In this document: one piece after another, positions 10,431-19,185 of the stretch | How positions within the stretch are numbered: the stretch's first letter is position 1 | How the letters are laid out: each line of letters starts with the position of its first letter | Origin: Flavivirga algicola | GTDB taxonomy: Bacteria; Bacteroidota; Bacteroidia; Flavobacteriales; Flavobacteriaceae | NCBI RefSeq assembly: GCF_012910715.1 | Contig: NZ_JABBHF010000002.1 | Span: 563,001-627,000 of the forward strand | Direction: 5' to 3' | DNA: 64,000 nt | Program-made: the position numbers and the translations under genes | Notes under the pieces: generated by a model | What the model was told of the DNA's origin: nothing | The model's input: the letters and a program-made list of their open reading frames with translations, nothing else | The model's database searches: none

Positions 10431-13409
10431 CTATCCTTCATCAGGTAAACCTTGCATGCTTTCAGCATTTTCAGGGTTAGATTGATCAAATAAAGCTGTT
10501 ATTTGGGACACACTAATTTCAGTTTCTGGATTAAAAGTTTTTGATGTTATATACTTAACCAAGGAACGTCTAAATTGCTTTGCTACGGGCCTTTCTTCCA
10601 AATTATTTTCTAGATCTATTGAACAAATTAGAAGCTTGCCTTTACCCATTTTCGCCTCTACTACAAGTCCTAATTTTCTATTCAATTTCCAAGAATCTAT
10701 GGGTTGAATGATGGGTTTATAATCTATCGGCCAAGGCTTTTTCTCATTAAAAGCATCCAAAATCATAGGCTGGCATTGTGTCAACAAATCCCACCAATTC
10801 CAATTGGTATGCGAGTCTGTCTTAAATTCATTAAATAATGGATGGTTAGGGTTCATAGTAATACCGTTAGCAGAAGATTGCCCACCTTTCTCTCCAAAAC
10901 TTGTCCAATAAAATGTTGTGAAACAACCTGGCAAGTTACCTTTTAAGGTTCCTATTTTAGGTAACAATAAAACTGTTTTTCCAGATTTCAATAATTTTAA
11001 CGTGTTTGCATCCCAAGTATTAGTTACTTTAACTGATGATGGAAATTTTTCTATTTGACTGTTTGGATAAATCCAAAAATCCCAATTGTTACTCAAACCA
11101 TTCTTTTTAGACTCCAATTGTAAATTATATTTTGATGGTGCCATATTTAACAGATCCATTTGAAATTCATCAATCTTCTGCAAACCTTTATTCACAAAAG
11201 CTTTAGAAGGAAAACTTTTAGATATAATAGTACTTCCAGCTTCATCTGTAATTAACATTTTTAAATCACTTAAATCTAAATCTTGATTTCCGTAATGACT
11301 AATTTCAAACTCTGCAGAAAACACCTCAGAGGTTGTAAAAACTCTTCTTGGTAGTCGGGCTAATAATACTGATGGTCCACAAAATGCTTGCATTTCTTTA
11401 GAGTCCACATAGCTTTTATTTTCAAAAAAAGCATCTGTAAAGCCTACAGGTGCCGTGTTTTGACCTGTAAAATCATTTAATGACAACCATTGAAAACCAG
11501 CCATCTCACCAGATCGAAAGGCTGCCTCAATCTCTTCTTTAGTTAATTGAACTTGCCATTTACCAGAATCATGTATAAAGTTTGGCAATTGACCTACTAA
11601 TCCGCGTTCTTTTAACTGATCTGCTGCTATTTCTAAATACGTTGGTCTTAAATAACCTTTGTATTTTTTAATTTCATTAAACACATCTGGATACGCGCAA
11701 AATTGTGCCAGTTCATGAGATATAATGGGGTTGTTAAATTTTGAATTATACAGACTTATAGATGTATCCCAATCTATAGTTGTTTGTGGAGATTCTGCAG
11801 TAAATAGTGAATTTTCAGGTGTTGGTGGCCAAAAAGCCTGATAACGTGTACGTCCTCTACCTCTATCGAAAGATTCATCCTTAATATGGCTTACCACTTC
11901 AAAATCCATATCGCCAGGCACACCTTGATTTTTGGCAATACTTGCCTTTACCGTGTATAACCTAGAGGTATCGGTATCTTTCCACTGTTGTATTAAATCA
12001 TCAGCGATTTCCTTTTCTATACCACTCTCATTTCCTAACCCCATCATTACAAACGATGGATGGTTTGCAAAATAAGACAACATTTTATCAGATTCATCTT
12101 TAAAGAATTGATGCACTTCAGGTTTAGTAACCCATGACCATTCGTGGACTTCGGGCGCTAAATACAATCCTAATTCATCGGCTGCAATAAAGGCTTGTTT
12201 GGGTGGACACCAAGAATGATATCTTATAAAATTTAAACCAAAATCTTTATGCGTTTGCATCACGCGTTTCCACTCTTTTACAGACATGGGTGCATAACCT
12301 GTTTTAGGATATACAGCACAATCTACATTGCCACGTAGAAAGGTTTTTATACCATTGACATAGAAATGTTTTCCGTCGGTAGTGATATCTCGCATTCCAA
12401 AAGAAATCTCCTTATTATCATGATAATCTGCTTGATTCGTTTTCGTTAACAAATCAACTTTTAGTTTATATAAATTAGGTTCAAATTCGCTCCATAGCTT
12501 CATGTCTTTACCTAGCGCATAATTAATGGTTAGATTCTGAATCGTACCACCTGTTAAATTTCCTTTCTTTTCTATAACCAATGGGTCATGGTTATTCTGA
12601 GCGTTATATCCCAACGCATCTAAATTAATAATGAAGTTTCCTTTTAACCTAGATGCGTTTTCTATGCTAACTAAAATGGCTACAGACTTATTTTTTATAT
12701 CTGGTATGGTTTTTATACTAGCTATTGAGATTTTATCTTCTGCATTAATTTTAATATCGCCAACAATACCATTCCAAGTACCTTGAGTTTGATCTGAAAC
12801 ACTATGTGGCATCCTACCTATTTTATAAATCTCACTATTATCTATCCTAATAACTAACTTGTATTTACCTGGTTTTAGTTGATTTAGACTGTATTTATGT
12901 GGTGTTGCCAGTGATGTATTTGAACCTATGGGTTTACCATCAATCCAGACTTTAGATTCCCAATGACAACGCTCTAAAAAGAGCGTTTTGTTTTTGCCAT
13001 TAAAACTCTCAGGAATTTCTATTTCTTTAGAAAACCAAGCTGCTCCTATATAGTGATGACGTGGCATTAAAAATTGTATCAGCTTAAAATCATCATTTGA
13101 TTTTGCATATTTATCAAGAGAAGGGTGCCTTTCTGATATATTTAAAGGTGCCCACCATTTTGTATTGGGTCCTGGTTTTTCGCCATGGCCTTGTTCTTGC
13201 AAACAGCCAGGTAAATTTATAGTATCCACAAAATCTGTTAGAAACCAATTCTTAGAAATCCCTTCATCTTTTGGATCTAATTTAACCAACCATTCACCAG
13301 ACAAATCAATTTCGTTAGACTCTTGAACTTCTGTACAAGCAATATTACCCCATATTATTACTAAAGTGGCTAAAATGTATATTCTGTATTTAGAAAGAAA
13401 CAATTTCAT
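10431..13409 (-). CDS. GH2 glycoside hydrolase, large lipoprotein (beta-galactosidase-like)
   Basis: Predicted exo-acting retaining glycosidase anchored as a lipoprotein (GNIAC, Cys25). The 992-residue protein has a GH2 sugar-binding jelly roll (about 35-220), a sandwich domain (225-345) and a TIM barrel (345-650). Glu461 in LGNESG fits the acid/base, and Glu566 in NPIISHELAQF fits the nucleophile. About 340 further residues form beta-rich domains, including a stretch (~810-960) that resembles the glutamine-amidotransferase-like domains of some large GH2 proteins. Clan GH-A family is secure; beta-galactosidase activity is the default inference because the locus appears to target a galactan. 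It starts 11 bp after the upstream GH36-like gene. Confidence 0.85.
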   Translation of the reverse strand: MKLFLSKYRIYILATLVIIWGNIACTEVQESNEIDLSGEWLVKLDPKDEGISKNWFLTDFVDTINLPGCLQEQGHGEKPGPNTKWWAPLNISERHPSLDKYAKSNDDFKLIQFLMPRHHYIGAAWFSKEIEIPESFNGKNKTLFLERCHWESKVWIDGKPIGSNTSLATPHKYSLNQLKPGKYKLVIRIDNSEIYKIGRMPHSVSDQTQGTWNGIVGDIKINAEDKISIASIKTIPDIKNKSVAILVSIENASRLKGNFIINLDALGYNAQNNHDPLVIEKKGNLTGGTIQNLTINYALGKDMKLWSEFEPNLYKLKVDLLTKTNQADYHDNKEISFGMRDITTDGKHFYVNGIKTFLRGNVDCAVYPKTGYAPMSVKEWKRVMQTHKDFGLNFIRYHSWCPPKQAFIAADELGLYLAPEVHEWSWVTKPEVHQFFKDESDKMLSYFANHPSFVMMGLGNESGIEKEIADDLIQQWKDTDTSRLYTVKASIAKNQGVPGDMDFEVVSHIKDESFDRGRGRTRYQAFWPPTPENSLFTAESPQTTIDWDTSISLYNSKFNNPIISHELAQFCAYPDVFNEIKKYKGYLRPTYLEIAADQLKERGLVGQLPNFIHDSGKWQVQLTKEEIEAAFRSGEMAGFQWLSLNDFTGQNTAPVGFTDAFFENKSYVDSKEMQAFCGPSVLLARLPRRVFTTSEVFSAEFEISHYGNQDLDLSDLKMLITDEAGSTIISKSFPSKAFVNKGLQKIDEFQMDLLNMAPSKYNLQLESKKNGLSNNWDFWIYPNSQIEKFPSSVKVTNTWDANTLKLLKSGKTVLLLPKIGTLKGNLPGCFTTFYWTSFGEKGGQSSANGITMNPNHPLFNEFKTDSHTNWNWWDLLTQCQPMILDAFNEKKPWPIDYKPIIQPIDSWKLNRKLGLVVEAKMGKGKLLICSIDLENNLEERPVAKQFRRSLVKYITSKTFNPETEISVSQITALFDQSNPENAESMQGLPDEG

Positions 13410-13420
13410 AGTGTTTTATA

Positions 13421-14875
13421 TTATTTTGCGTAAAAATCAGAAATCACCTTTTTATTACCTTTTTCATATTCCCATAGATATTCTCCTGTTTTATCTACAC
13501 ATTGTTGTGTATAATGATGCGGTAAAACCGATACTAAAGGATACCCAGTCTTTGTTTTATACATTGCTAAATGTTTTAGATACTTATCTTCTGTAATTGC
13601 TCCTGTATCGTTTCCTCCAATATGGTCTAGGTTTATTAATCGTCCTGGAGAAGATTTCATGCTAATTTCATAATGTGTTTTTACCCTTGCTGGCCAATCA
13701 AAATTATCGTTTAACCAAATATCATTGGTTCTAATAACATCAGTATATTTAGTAAAGAAAATATCGGGCACATGAAATTCCATCTCTATTGTTGAATCTA
13801 TGGCTTTGGCTGCTTTATATAGTTCTTTATGGATATGTAACATGTCCGATTTTGTGTTATATGACATATCTATTTTGAACTTTTTAACTCCCATTTCATA
13901 GAAACGGTTGATCGTTTCGGAAGCATAATCGAAAATATCAGCTTTTGGATTTAACCATCTAATATCTTTAGCGTTCTTCTCCGCATTATTGGCTCTCCAA
14001 CTGCCCAATAAATCGGGATACTTTTTAGCAGTTAAACTTTCAGAATGTATTTTTGGAAATCCAATCCATAAACCAGGAGTGAACCCTCTTTCTTGAATCA
14101 TACCCATGGTTTTTTTAAAATCTGGGAATTTTTTAGGATCTGAAACCCACGATCCAAAACCAGAATCTATGCTGCCATCTGGAAATTGCCCCCAACCATG
14201 ATCTAAGGTCAACTTTCCCTTCGGATAACCTAATTCTATAACTTTATCTAAATAATATTTTACAAAGTCGTGGTTTAATAAGTGAAATTGTTCATAACGT
14301 TTCTTTGCAAAGAATTTTTGTTCAGACCAAGTGCAATATTCTACATCACTCCAAAAATGAGGATGGGTAACCAAAGGCTCAAAATTTAAACGCCTCATCA
14401 TTTTTGAGTTGTACGTTTTCCAAGCTTCATCGCCTGCGCCACTTTCATCTAAAAACAATTCTTGCCCTTCTGGAACCGTAACTGTTAGCGTTTCTTTTCC
14501 ATCAAAACTAAAGGTGGAGTTTTCAAATCCCATGGTTGTCATAAATCCAACGAATTTACCATTGGCATCCATAATTACAGGTGATCCCGACATACCACTA
14601 GCTGGTATAGTAAATGGGTTATGCGTAAAGGCATCACTTCTGTAATAATAACTATCGCCTCCCTTTTCATGCGGTTCGTTTATACTGTAATATGGACAGA
14701 ATAATGGTTTAATGACTTTTATTTCAACTTTATTCTGACCCAACATCGCATTTGACTCCCCATCTTGTTGTACAGTTTTAAAACTATTTGATGCTTGAAG
14801 TACCATATTTCCTGAAACGCCAGTAAGCACCAATCCTGCACTCGCCTTTTTTATAAAATCTCTTCTTTTATTCAT
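13421..14875 (-). CDS. Tat-exported GH36/clan GH-D-like TIM-barrel glycosidase
   Basis: Probable alpha-galactosidase-type enzyme. The 484-residue protein starts with a twin-arginine signal (NKRRDFIKKASAG), so it should be folded before export. Residues about 45-165 form a small beta domain; the TIM barrel follows with LDHGWGQFPDG (224-234), FTPGLWIGFPK (265-275), KKFKIDMSYN (331-340) and IRTNDIWLND (381-390). Asp336 would be the nucleophile and Asp385 the acid/base by analogy with GH36 and GH27 (KYD and RxxD motifs). Divergence is too great to fix the family by eye; GH31-like is the alternative. It lies between GH82 (127 bp gap) and GH2 (11 bp gap). Confidence 0.6.
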   Translation of the reverse strand: MNKRRDFIKKASAGLVLTGVSGNMVLQASNSFKTVQQDGESNAMLGQNKVEIKVIKPLFCPYYSINEPHEKGGDSYYYRSDAFTHNPFTIPASGMSGSPVIMDANGKFVGFMTTMGFENSTFSFDGKETLTVTVPEGQELFLDESGAGDEAWKTYNSKMMRRLNFEPLVTHPHFWSDVEYCTWSEQKFFAKKRYEQFHLLNHDFVKYYLDKVIELGYPKGKLTLDHGWGQFPDGSIDSGFGSWVSDPKKFPDFKKTMGMIQERGFTPGLWIGFPKIHSESLTAKKYPDLLGSWRANNAEKNAKDIRWLNPKADIFDYASETINRFYEMGVKKFKIDMSYNTKSDMLHIHKELYKAAKAIDSTIEMEFHVPDIFFTKYTDVIRTNDIWLNDNFDWPARVKTHYEISMKSSPGRLINLDHIGGNDTGAITEDKYLKHLAMYKTKTGYPLVSVLPHHYTQQCVDKTGEYLWEYEKGNKKVISDFYAK

Positions 14876-15002
14876 AAATATTATTATTTAACCAATTCCT
14901 GCTATAGCTTGTTATGCATTACGAGGTAATTTGTTAGTTTGAGTGAATTTCTTGATTGAAAATATTCGTGAGTTCTTTTATAAAACTCATATTTTTTGCT
15001 TA

Positions 15003-16697
15003 TTACTTTACAGTGATTTTAAAAACATCCTTACTCGAATTGATTTTCACGAAGTATAAACCTGCACTTAAACTCGAGATATTTACAGACGATGATTTCA
15101 AGTTCAACACTTGCTTAACTAATTTACCAGAAACATCATAAATTGATATATTACTATTTAAAGCATTTTGTATACTGATAAAATTTGTAGCTGGATTTGG
15201 TGTAATTTTTACTTCTGCTAATTCTGGTGTGTTACCTTCTGAGTCTAAAACTTTAGTTTTTAAAACCGACTTGTTGCTCCCATTTTGTAATGGATTAGGA
15301 GTATTCCTTAAAGCTCTAGGAACGAAAAGAACATTTTCGATGGGTGTAAAGCTACAATTTTCAAAATCATTAGCTCCTTGATCGGTGATGATATCTACAA
15401 CATCATTTCTATAATTTTTAGCAGTTAAACCGATGATTTTCACATTGTACGATCCACTACCACCGCTATTGGCAATATTGTAAATAGGTGCGATAGATGG
15501 TCCCGTATAAAATACTGTTGTACCTGGTATTTTAGTTGTACTAGTCCTATTTCTTAAAGCACATGGCATGTATCTTAATTCTTGTAATCTAACTTGAGCA
15601 GAATTACCAAAAGTAGTTGTAATGTTCCTAACTGTAGATCGATTGCTACGGAAGGAACCAATTGGAAAGTTTGATTCATCTGGTCTCCCTGGATTGCCTA
15701 TGGTTCTAAATCCTTTTGCTAAAAAGACAGCAAATTCACTGTTGGTAGCTGTAATATTTCTCATATCGAAGAATCCTTGAATATGTGTATGGGGTGAAGC
15801 AAAAACAGCACACCTACCATTAACCACTCTAACAAATCTACCCCAAATAGCATCCATTTTTGTAATTGCCCTGTTTTGAGTATTGAGTGTAGATAGCCCC
15901 TCACCTAATCCTGATTCCATTCTTATCGTGGCACCTCCATTTCCTTCCAGATTACGGAAGTATAGGTTATTTCCTGCTTGTATCTGAATAACGCCCCATC
16001 CTGGGTTGTACCCTGTACCTGTTATATTTTCTATAAATCCTCTTGTAGGCGCTGCGGCACGTTGTTGACGATTGTTAGACGGTCCTACCATTCCAAAAGT
16101 TCTACTAGGCAAGAATTCAATAGTAGGAAACTTAGTGCGATTATCGATAACATTAATGTTTGCAATCTTAAAGTTTCTAGCATTTCCAACTTTAAAGCTT
16201 CTCGAACCATCTCCAGGTCCCAATCTATTGGTTAGATTAATTGTAAATCTACTCGTATTAGAAAGCCCTGTAAAACTAAAATTTTCAATTACTCTACACC
16301 CTGTACATCCGTTTTCATCTTTACCATCTGCAATAATCATATTTCCAGGACCAAAAGGCTCTATCACCACACCATTAAAACATCTAATATGGACATGCGA
16401 TTTTAACCTCAATCCTCTCAGTCTATAGACTCCATTTTTTAAGATAAGGACACCGCCTCGAATAACGGTTCCATTTCCAAGAGTTCTTCTTAGATTAGAA
16501 AGCTTATCGATTTCTGCTTGGATTCTATTAGTGTCATTTCCAATTCCTGATGAAGGGTTTATAAATACTTTATCACTTGCTGTATTATTAATTGTGGGCG
16601 AGTAAAAGGTTGATAGTGGTGGTAAATCTTGAGCATTAACAATCAAACCAACTAATGCAATAACAAACAATAGTATATATTTTTTTAGAATTCCCAT
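15003..16697 (-). CDS. GH82-family (iota-carrageenase-like) beta-helix enzyme with T9SS sorting domain
   Basis: Predicted endo-acting carrageenase or a relative, secreted by T9SS. The 564-residue protein has a Sec signal (LIVNAQ), a right-handed beta-helix (about 40-460) and a C-terminal sorting domain (494-564, beginning ITPNPATNF). Blocks match the Alteromonas fortis iota-carrageenase as I recall it: FKVGNARNFKIANINVIDN (168-186), WGVIQIQAGNNLYFRNL (234-250), IRMES (258-262), SPHTH (301-305) and YTGPSIAPIY (397-406). Glu261 would be the proton donor and Gln238 and His303 also appear conserved, but the position of the proposed base Asp247 is Gly263. The -7 box candidate at 16720 and element at 16759 suggest its own promoter. 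Confidence 0.78.
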   Translation of the reverse strand: MGILKKYILLFVIALVGLIVNAQDLPPLSTFYSPTINNTASDKVFINPSSGIGNDTNRIQAEIDKLSNLRRTLGNGTVIRGGVLILKNGVYRLRGLRLKSHVHIRCFNGVVIEPFGPGNMIIADGKDENGCTGCRVIENFSFTGLSNTSRFTINLTNRLGPGDGSRSFKVGNARNFKIANINVIDNRTKFPTIEFLPSRTFGMVGPSNNRQQRAAAPTRGFIENITGTGYNPGWGVIQIQAGNNLYFRNLEGNGGATIRMESGLGEGLSTLNTQNRAITKMDAIWGRFVRVVNGRCAVFASPHTHIQGFFDMRNITATNSEFAVFLAKGFRTIGNPGRPDESNFPIGSFRSNRSTVRNITTTFGNSAQVRLQELRYMPCALRNRTSTTKIPGTTVFYTGPSIAPIYNIANSGGSGSYNVKIIGLTAKNYRNDVVDIITDQGANDFENCSFTPIENVLFVPRALRNTPNPLQNGSNKSVLKTKVLDSEGNTPELAEVKITPNPATNFISIQNALNSNISIYDVSGKLVKQVLNLKSSSVNISSLSAGLYFVKINSSKDVFKITVK

Positions 16698-16719
16698 AAT
16701 TAGTTTTAAGTGTTTAACA

Positions 16720-16727
16720 CAAATCTA
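16720..16727 (-). promoter_or_regulatory. Candidate Bacteroidetes -7 promoter element for the GH82 operon
   Basis: In sense orientation it reads TAGATTTG, matching the TAnnTTTG consensus of Bacteroidetes primary-sigma promoters, 23 bp before the start codon. No good TTTG -33 box lies at the usual spacing, which fits an activator-dependent promoter; the repeat element at 16759-16785 lies just upstream. Confidence 0.4.
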
Positions 16728-16758
16728 GTTATAAACCATTTCCTTCATGTTTCCCTAG

Positions 16759-16785
16759 GTACAAAAAATGTCTATTTACATAAAT
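16759..16785 (-). promoter_or_regulatory. Putative activator site E upstream of GH82
   Basis: Sense strand: ATTTATGTAAATAGACAT followed by TTTTTGTAC. It is aligned with the other elements, but the centre lacks two bases (AGAC instead of AGAGAC) and the spacing is 19-20 bp rather than 21. It lies 62 bp before the GH82 start, the expected place for an activator. Confidence 0.4.
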
Positions 16786-16905
16786 ATCAACAACCAGAAT
16801 AGTTGACTAAAAAAACTTCAACTATCAAATCCACTAGTAAAGTTTTTAATTTAGTTATTGAGTTTTCATATAGCCTCTTTTACTTAAATAGATGTATTAT
16901 GAAAA

Positions 16906-16936
16906 TGCCTTGGTAGGATTAAATCATACCAAGGCA
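16906..16936 (-). terminator. Terminator after the susC-susD-lipoprotein operon
   Basis: Perfect 10-bp stem TGCCTTGGTA / TACCAAGGCA with an 11-nt loop, followed on the minus strand by TTTTC. It lies between the lipoprotein stop (16971) and GH82, separating receptor genes from enzyme genes. Confidence 0.7.
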
Positions 16937-16970
16937 AAACTCAACTAAACTAAACTAACTCAAAAAACTA

Positions 16971-17423
16971 CTAATTGTTAAATGATACTATATTTAAAGT
17001 CCATGTTTTTTTAGTGCCATCGGCTGCTGTAACTTCATATTGCAAATTACCCGAACTAAAATCTCCAGGCGTTCCAAGTACTGGTGTGTTACCAACAGGT
17101 GCCATAGTGGCTGCCGTAGAAATATCGGCATAACCGACTATATTACTAAGACTAACTTGATTTTTAATTGCTGTGGTGAAATCTCCATCTGCATCTGGGA
17201 CAGTTAGTATACAATCTACTGATGCCCCATTTATTGTTGATTCAGTATCAATTTGGACAACCTTTAACTGTGTACTTGACTCATCAAACCATCTATATTC
17301 AAAACGGAATTGCGTTATTTCAGCTTCTTCAAAAGCTGGTAACTCATCTAAATCAGATTTTAAACAAGAAGTGAAAACAAGGCTCAGTATAATTACTGGA
17401 ATGAATTTTATTATATTTTTCAT
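16971..17423 (-). CDS. Small surface lipoprotein downstream of susD (DUF5018-like)
   Basis: A 150-residue lipoprotein (VFTSCLKSD, Cys20) with one predicted beta-sandwich: FRFEYRW, VPDADGDF and a terminal TAADGTKKTWTLNIV strand pair, similar to the small DUF5018-type domains found after susD in Bacteroidetes loci. It has no catalytic motif. By position (19 bp after susD) it probably belongs to the outer-membrane glycan-binding complex, in the place SusE/SusF-type proteins occupy. Domain assignment is tentative. Confidence 0.65.
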   Translation of the reverse strand: MKNIIKFIPVIILSLVFTSCLKSDLDELPAFEEAEITQFRFEYRWFDESSTQLKVVQIDTESTINGASVDCILTVPDADGDFTTAIKNQVSLSNIVGYADISTAATMAPVGNTPVLGTPGDFSSGNLQYEVTAADGTKKTWTLNIVSFNN

Positions 17424-17442
17424 GCTATGTCTATGTTTTTAA

Positions 17443-19173
17443 TTAATAACCTGGGTTTTGATCTAAATTTCCATTGAGCAAGATTTCTTTTTCAGGAACT
17501 GGAAAAAGATACCTTCTAGATGTGAATACCCTTTCATTTTCGGATTTATTAAGTGGTTGTTCTATTATTTCATAAGACATACCATCTTCTGATACTTCAA
17601 AAAATGTTTGACCACTATTTAATTCTGGAATAACATCAAGTCCAGCTTCTTTACCCCAGCGTAGTAAAGACCAATACCTATCGTTTTCAAAAAACAATTC
17701 TACTCTTCTCTCTATTTTATAATAATCCCAAGCTTCATCAATACTTAAACCTGTAGATAACTCTGGTAATCCACCATGAGCGACACGAGTCATATTTATG
17801 TATTCGAGGGCCTTAGCAGGATCATTTAAGCGTAGCATGACTTCGGCATAATTTAAATAAGATCTTCCCAGACGCATGATACTATGATGAAATGGCACAA
17901 AATCGTTGGCCCATAATTTCACACCTTCAAAAACAGATTTTCTAAAATAAAACCCTGATTTAGTCATCGACCAATTTCCAGCTGCATTAGAGGTCCAATG
18001 CATATTCCCTCCTTTTCGGATCGTTATTAAATTATTAAAATACTTAGACGAATCATGCGCTATGGAAGCATAGAACCTAGCGTCTCTATTTTTAAAAATG
18101 GCTTTAGACACATAGCCTCCATTCGCCATGAAATCTAAATACTGTGAGGTTTCATTCCATCTTTTAGCAGTATTATCGGCCGCATCAATGACTAAATAAT
18201 CATTAACCAATTCGTTAGATGGCCATCTACCTGCCCACCCTTCTATAGATTCTACTAATTTGGGCTGCACCCAAGGATGATTTTTAGCATCAGAACAGTT
18301 AGGAACAATTCTTTGCTGTGGTGTCCTTTTTGTTTGAGTAATATCAGCATGTCTAAAATATCCAAGAATAATCTCATTGGAATTAAGTGCAAAATTATAA
18401 TCTGAAGTCAGGGCACTATAATCGGTATCCAAACTATATCCTAGCCCGAATAAATCTTCGCTCGCCTTTTTAGACATTTGATAAAACTCATTTTTACCAC
18501 TTTCACTATAGGCAGCAGCATGAAGCGCTATTTCAGCTATAAGTGCATACGCTGCCCCTTGGGTTAAGCGTCCAGCTTCAGCTGTTGCAGGTAAATCAAT
18601 TGCTGCCTCAGCTAAATCATTCAGAATAAAATCATAAACTTCCTTAATTGTTGACGAACGTGATAATTTAAGGTCATCTTCTGGAGTAAGCACTTTGTCA
18701 ATAATAATGTATTTACCAAATAACCTTGCTCTAGAATAATAAATCATGGCCCTAAGCACTTTTCCCTGAGCTATTAAATCGCCTTTAAGAGCCTCTGTTA
18801 TTCCTTCTGAAGCTGCTACTCTATCAATAATTAGATTGGTATTTCTTATAATTTCAAAAACATCCCAACCTGCATCAAAATTCTTATCCAAAAGATCTTT
18901 TGCAACGATATTATTATTACTGATGGCTACATTATCTGTGAAATCATCACTAAAACTCCCTGGTGCATTCCATTGTCCTAATGGGTTTTTAACCATTTCT
19001 ATCATCACTTGTCCATAAGTTCTATAAATAAAACCTTGGGCTAAGTTCACATCGTTCCATACATCTTCTTCCGAAAATTTGTCAAGTGGTTTGTTTTCCA
19101 AAAAGTCTTCATCACATGAAAACATAGCGATGCATGACAAAACCAATACTATATATTTAATTTTTTTTCTCAT
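17443..19173 (-). CDS. SusD/RagB-family glycan-binding lipoprotein
   Basis: Lid protein of the SusCD importer at the cell surface. The 576-residue sequence begins with a lipoprotein signal (AMFSC, Cys20) followed by DEDFLENKPLDKFSEEDVW, a typical SusD N-terminus. TPR-like helices follow (EALKGDLIAQGKVLRAMIYY) and the C-terminus is the family hallmark RRYLFPVPEKEI...NPGY. It starts 12 bp after the susC stop, so the pair is co-transcribed. Ligand is inferred to be a sulfated galactan from the neighbouring GH82 gene. Confidence 0.95.
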   Translation of the reverse strand: MRKKIKYIVLVLSCIAMFSCDEDFLENKPLDKFSEEDVWNDVNLAQGFIYRTYGQVMIEMVKNPLGQWNAPGSFSDDFTDNVAISNNNIVAKDLLDKNFDAGWDVFEIIRNTNLIIDRVAASEGITEALKGDLIAQGKVLRAMIYYSRARLFGKYIIIDKVLTPEDDLKLSRSSTIKEVYDFILNDLAEAAIDLPATAEAGRLTQGAAYALIAEIALHAAAYSESGKNEFYQMSKKASEDLFGLGYSLDTDYSALTSDYNFALNSNEIILGYFRHADITQTKRTPQQRIVPNCSDAKNHPWVQPKLVESIEGWAGRWPSNELVNDYLVIDAADNTAKRWNETSQYLDFMANGGYVSKAIFKNRDARFYASIAHDSSKYFNNLITIRKGGNMHWTSNAAGNWSMTKSGFYFRKSVFEGVKLWANDFVPFHHSIMRLGRSYLNYAEVMLRLNDPAKALEYINMTRVAHGGLPELSTGLSIDEAWDYYKIERRVELFFENDRYWSLLRWGKEAGLDVIPELNSGQTFFEVSEDGMSYEIIEQPLNKSENERVFTSRRYLFPVPEKEILLNGNLDQNPGY

Positions 19174-19185
19174 TATTTCTTTTTT

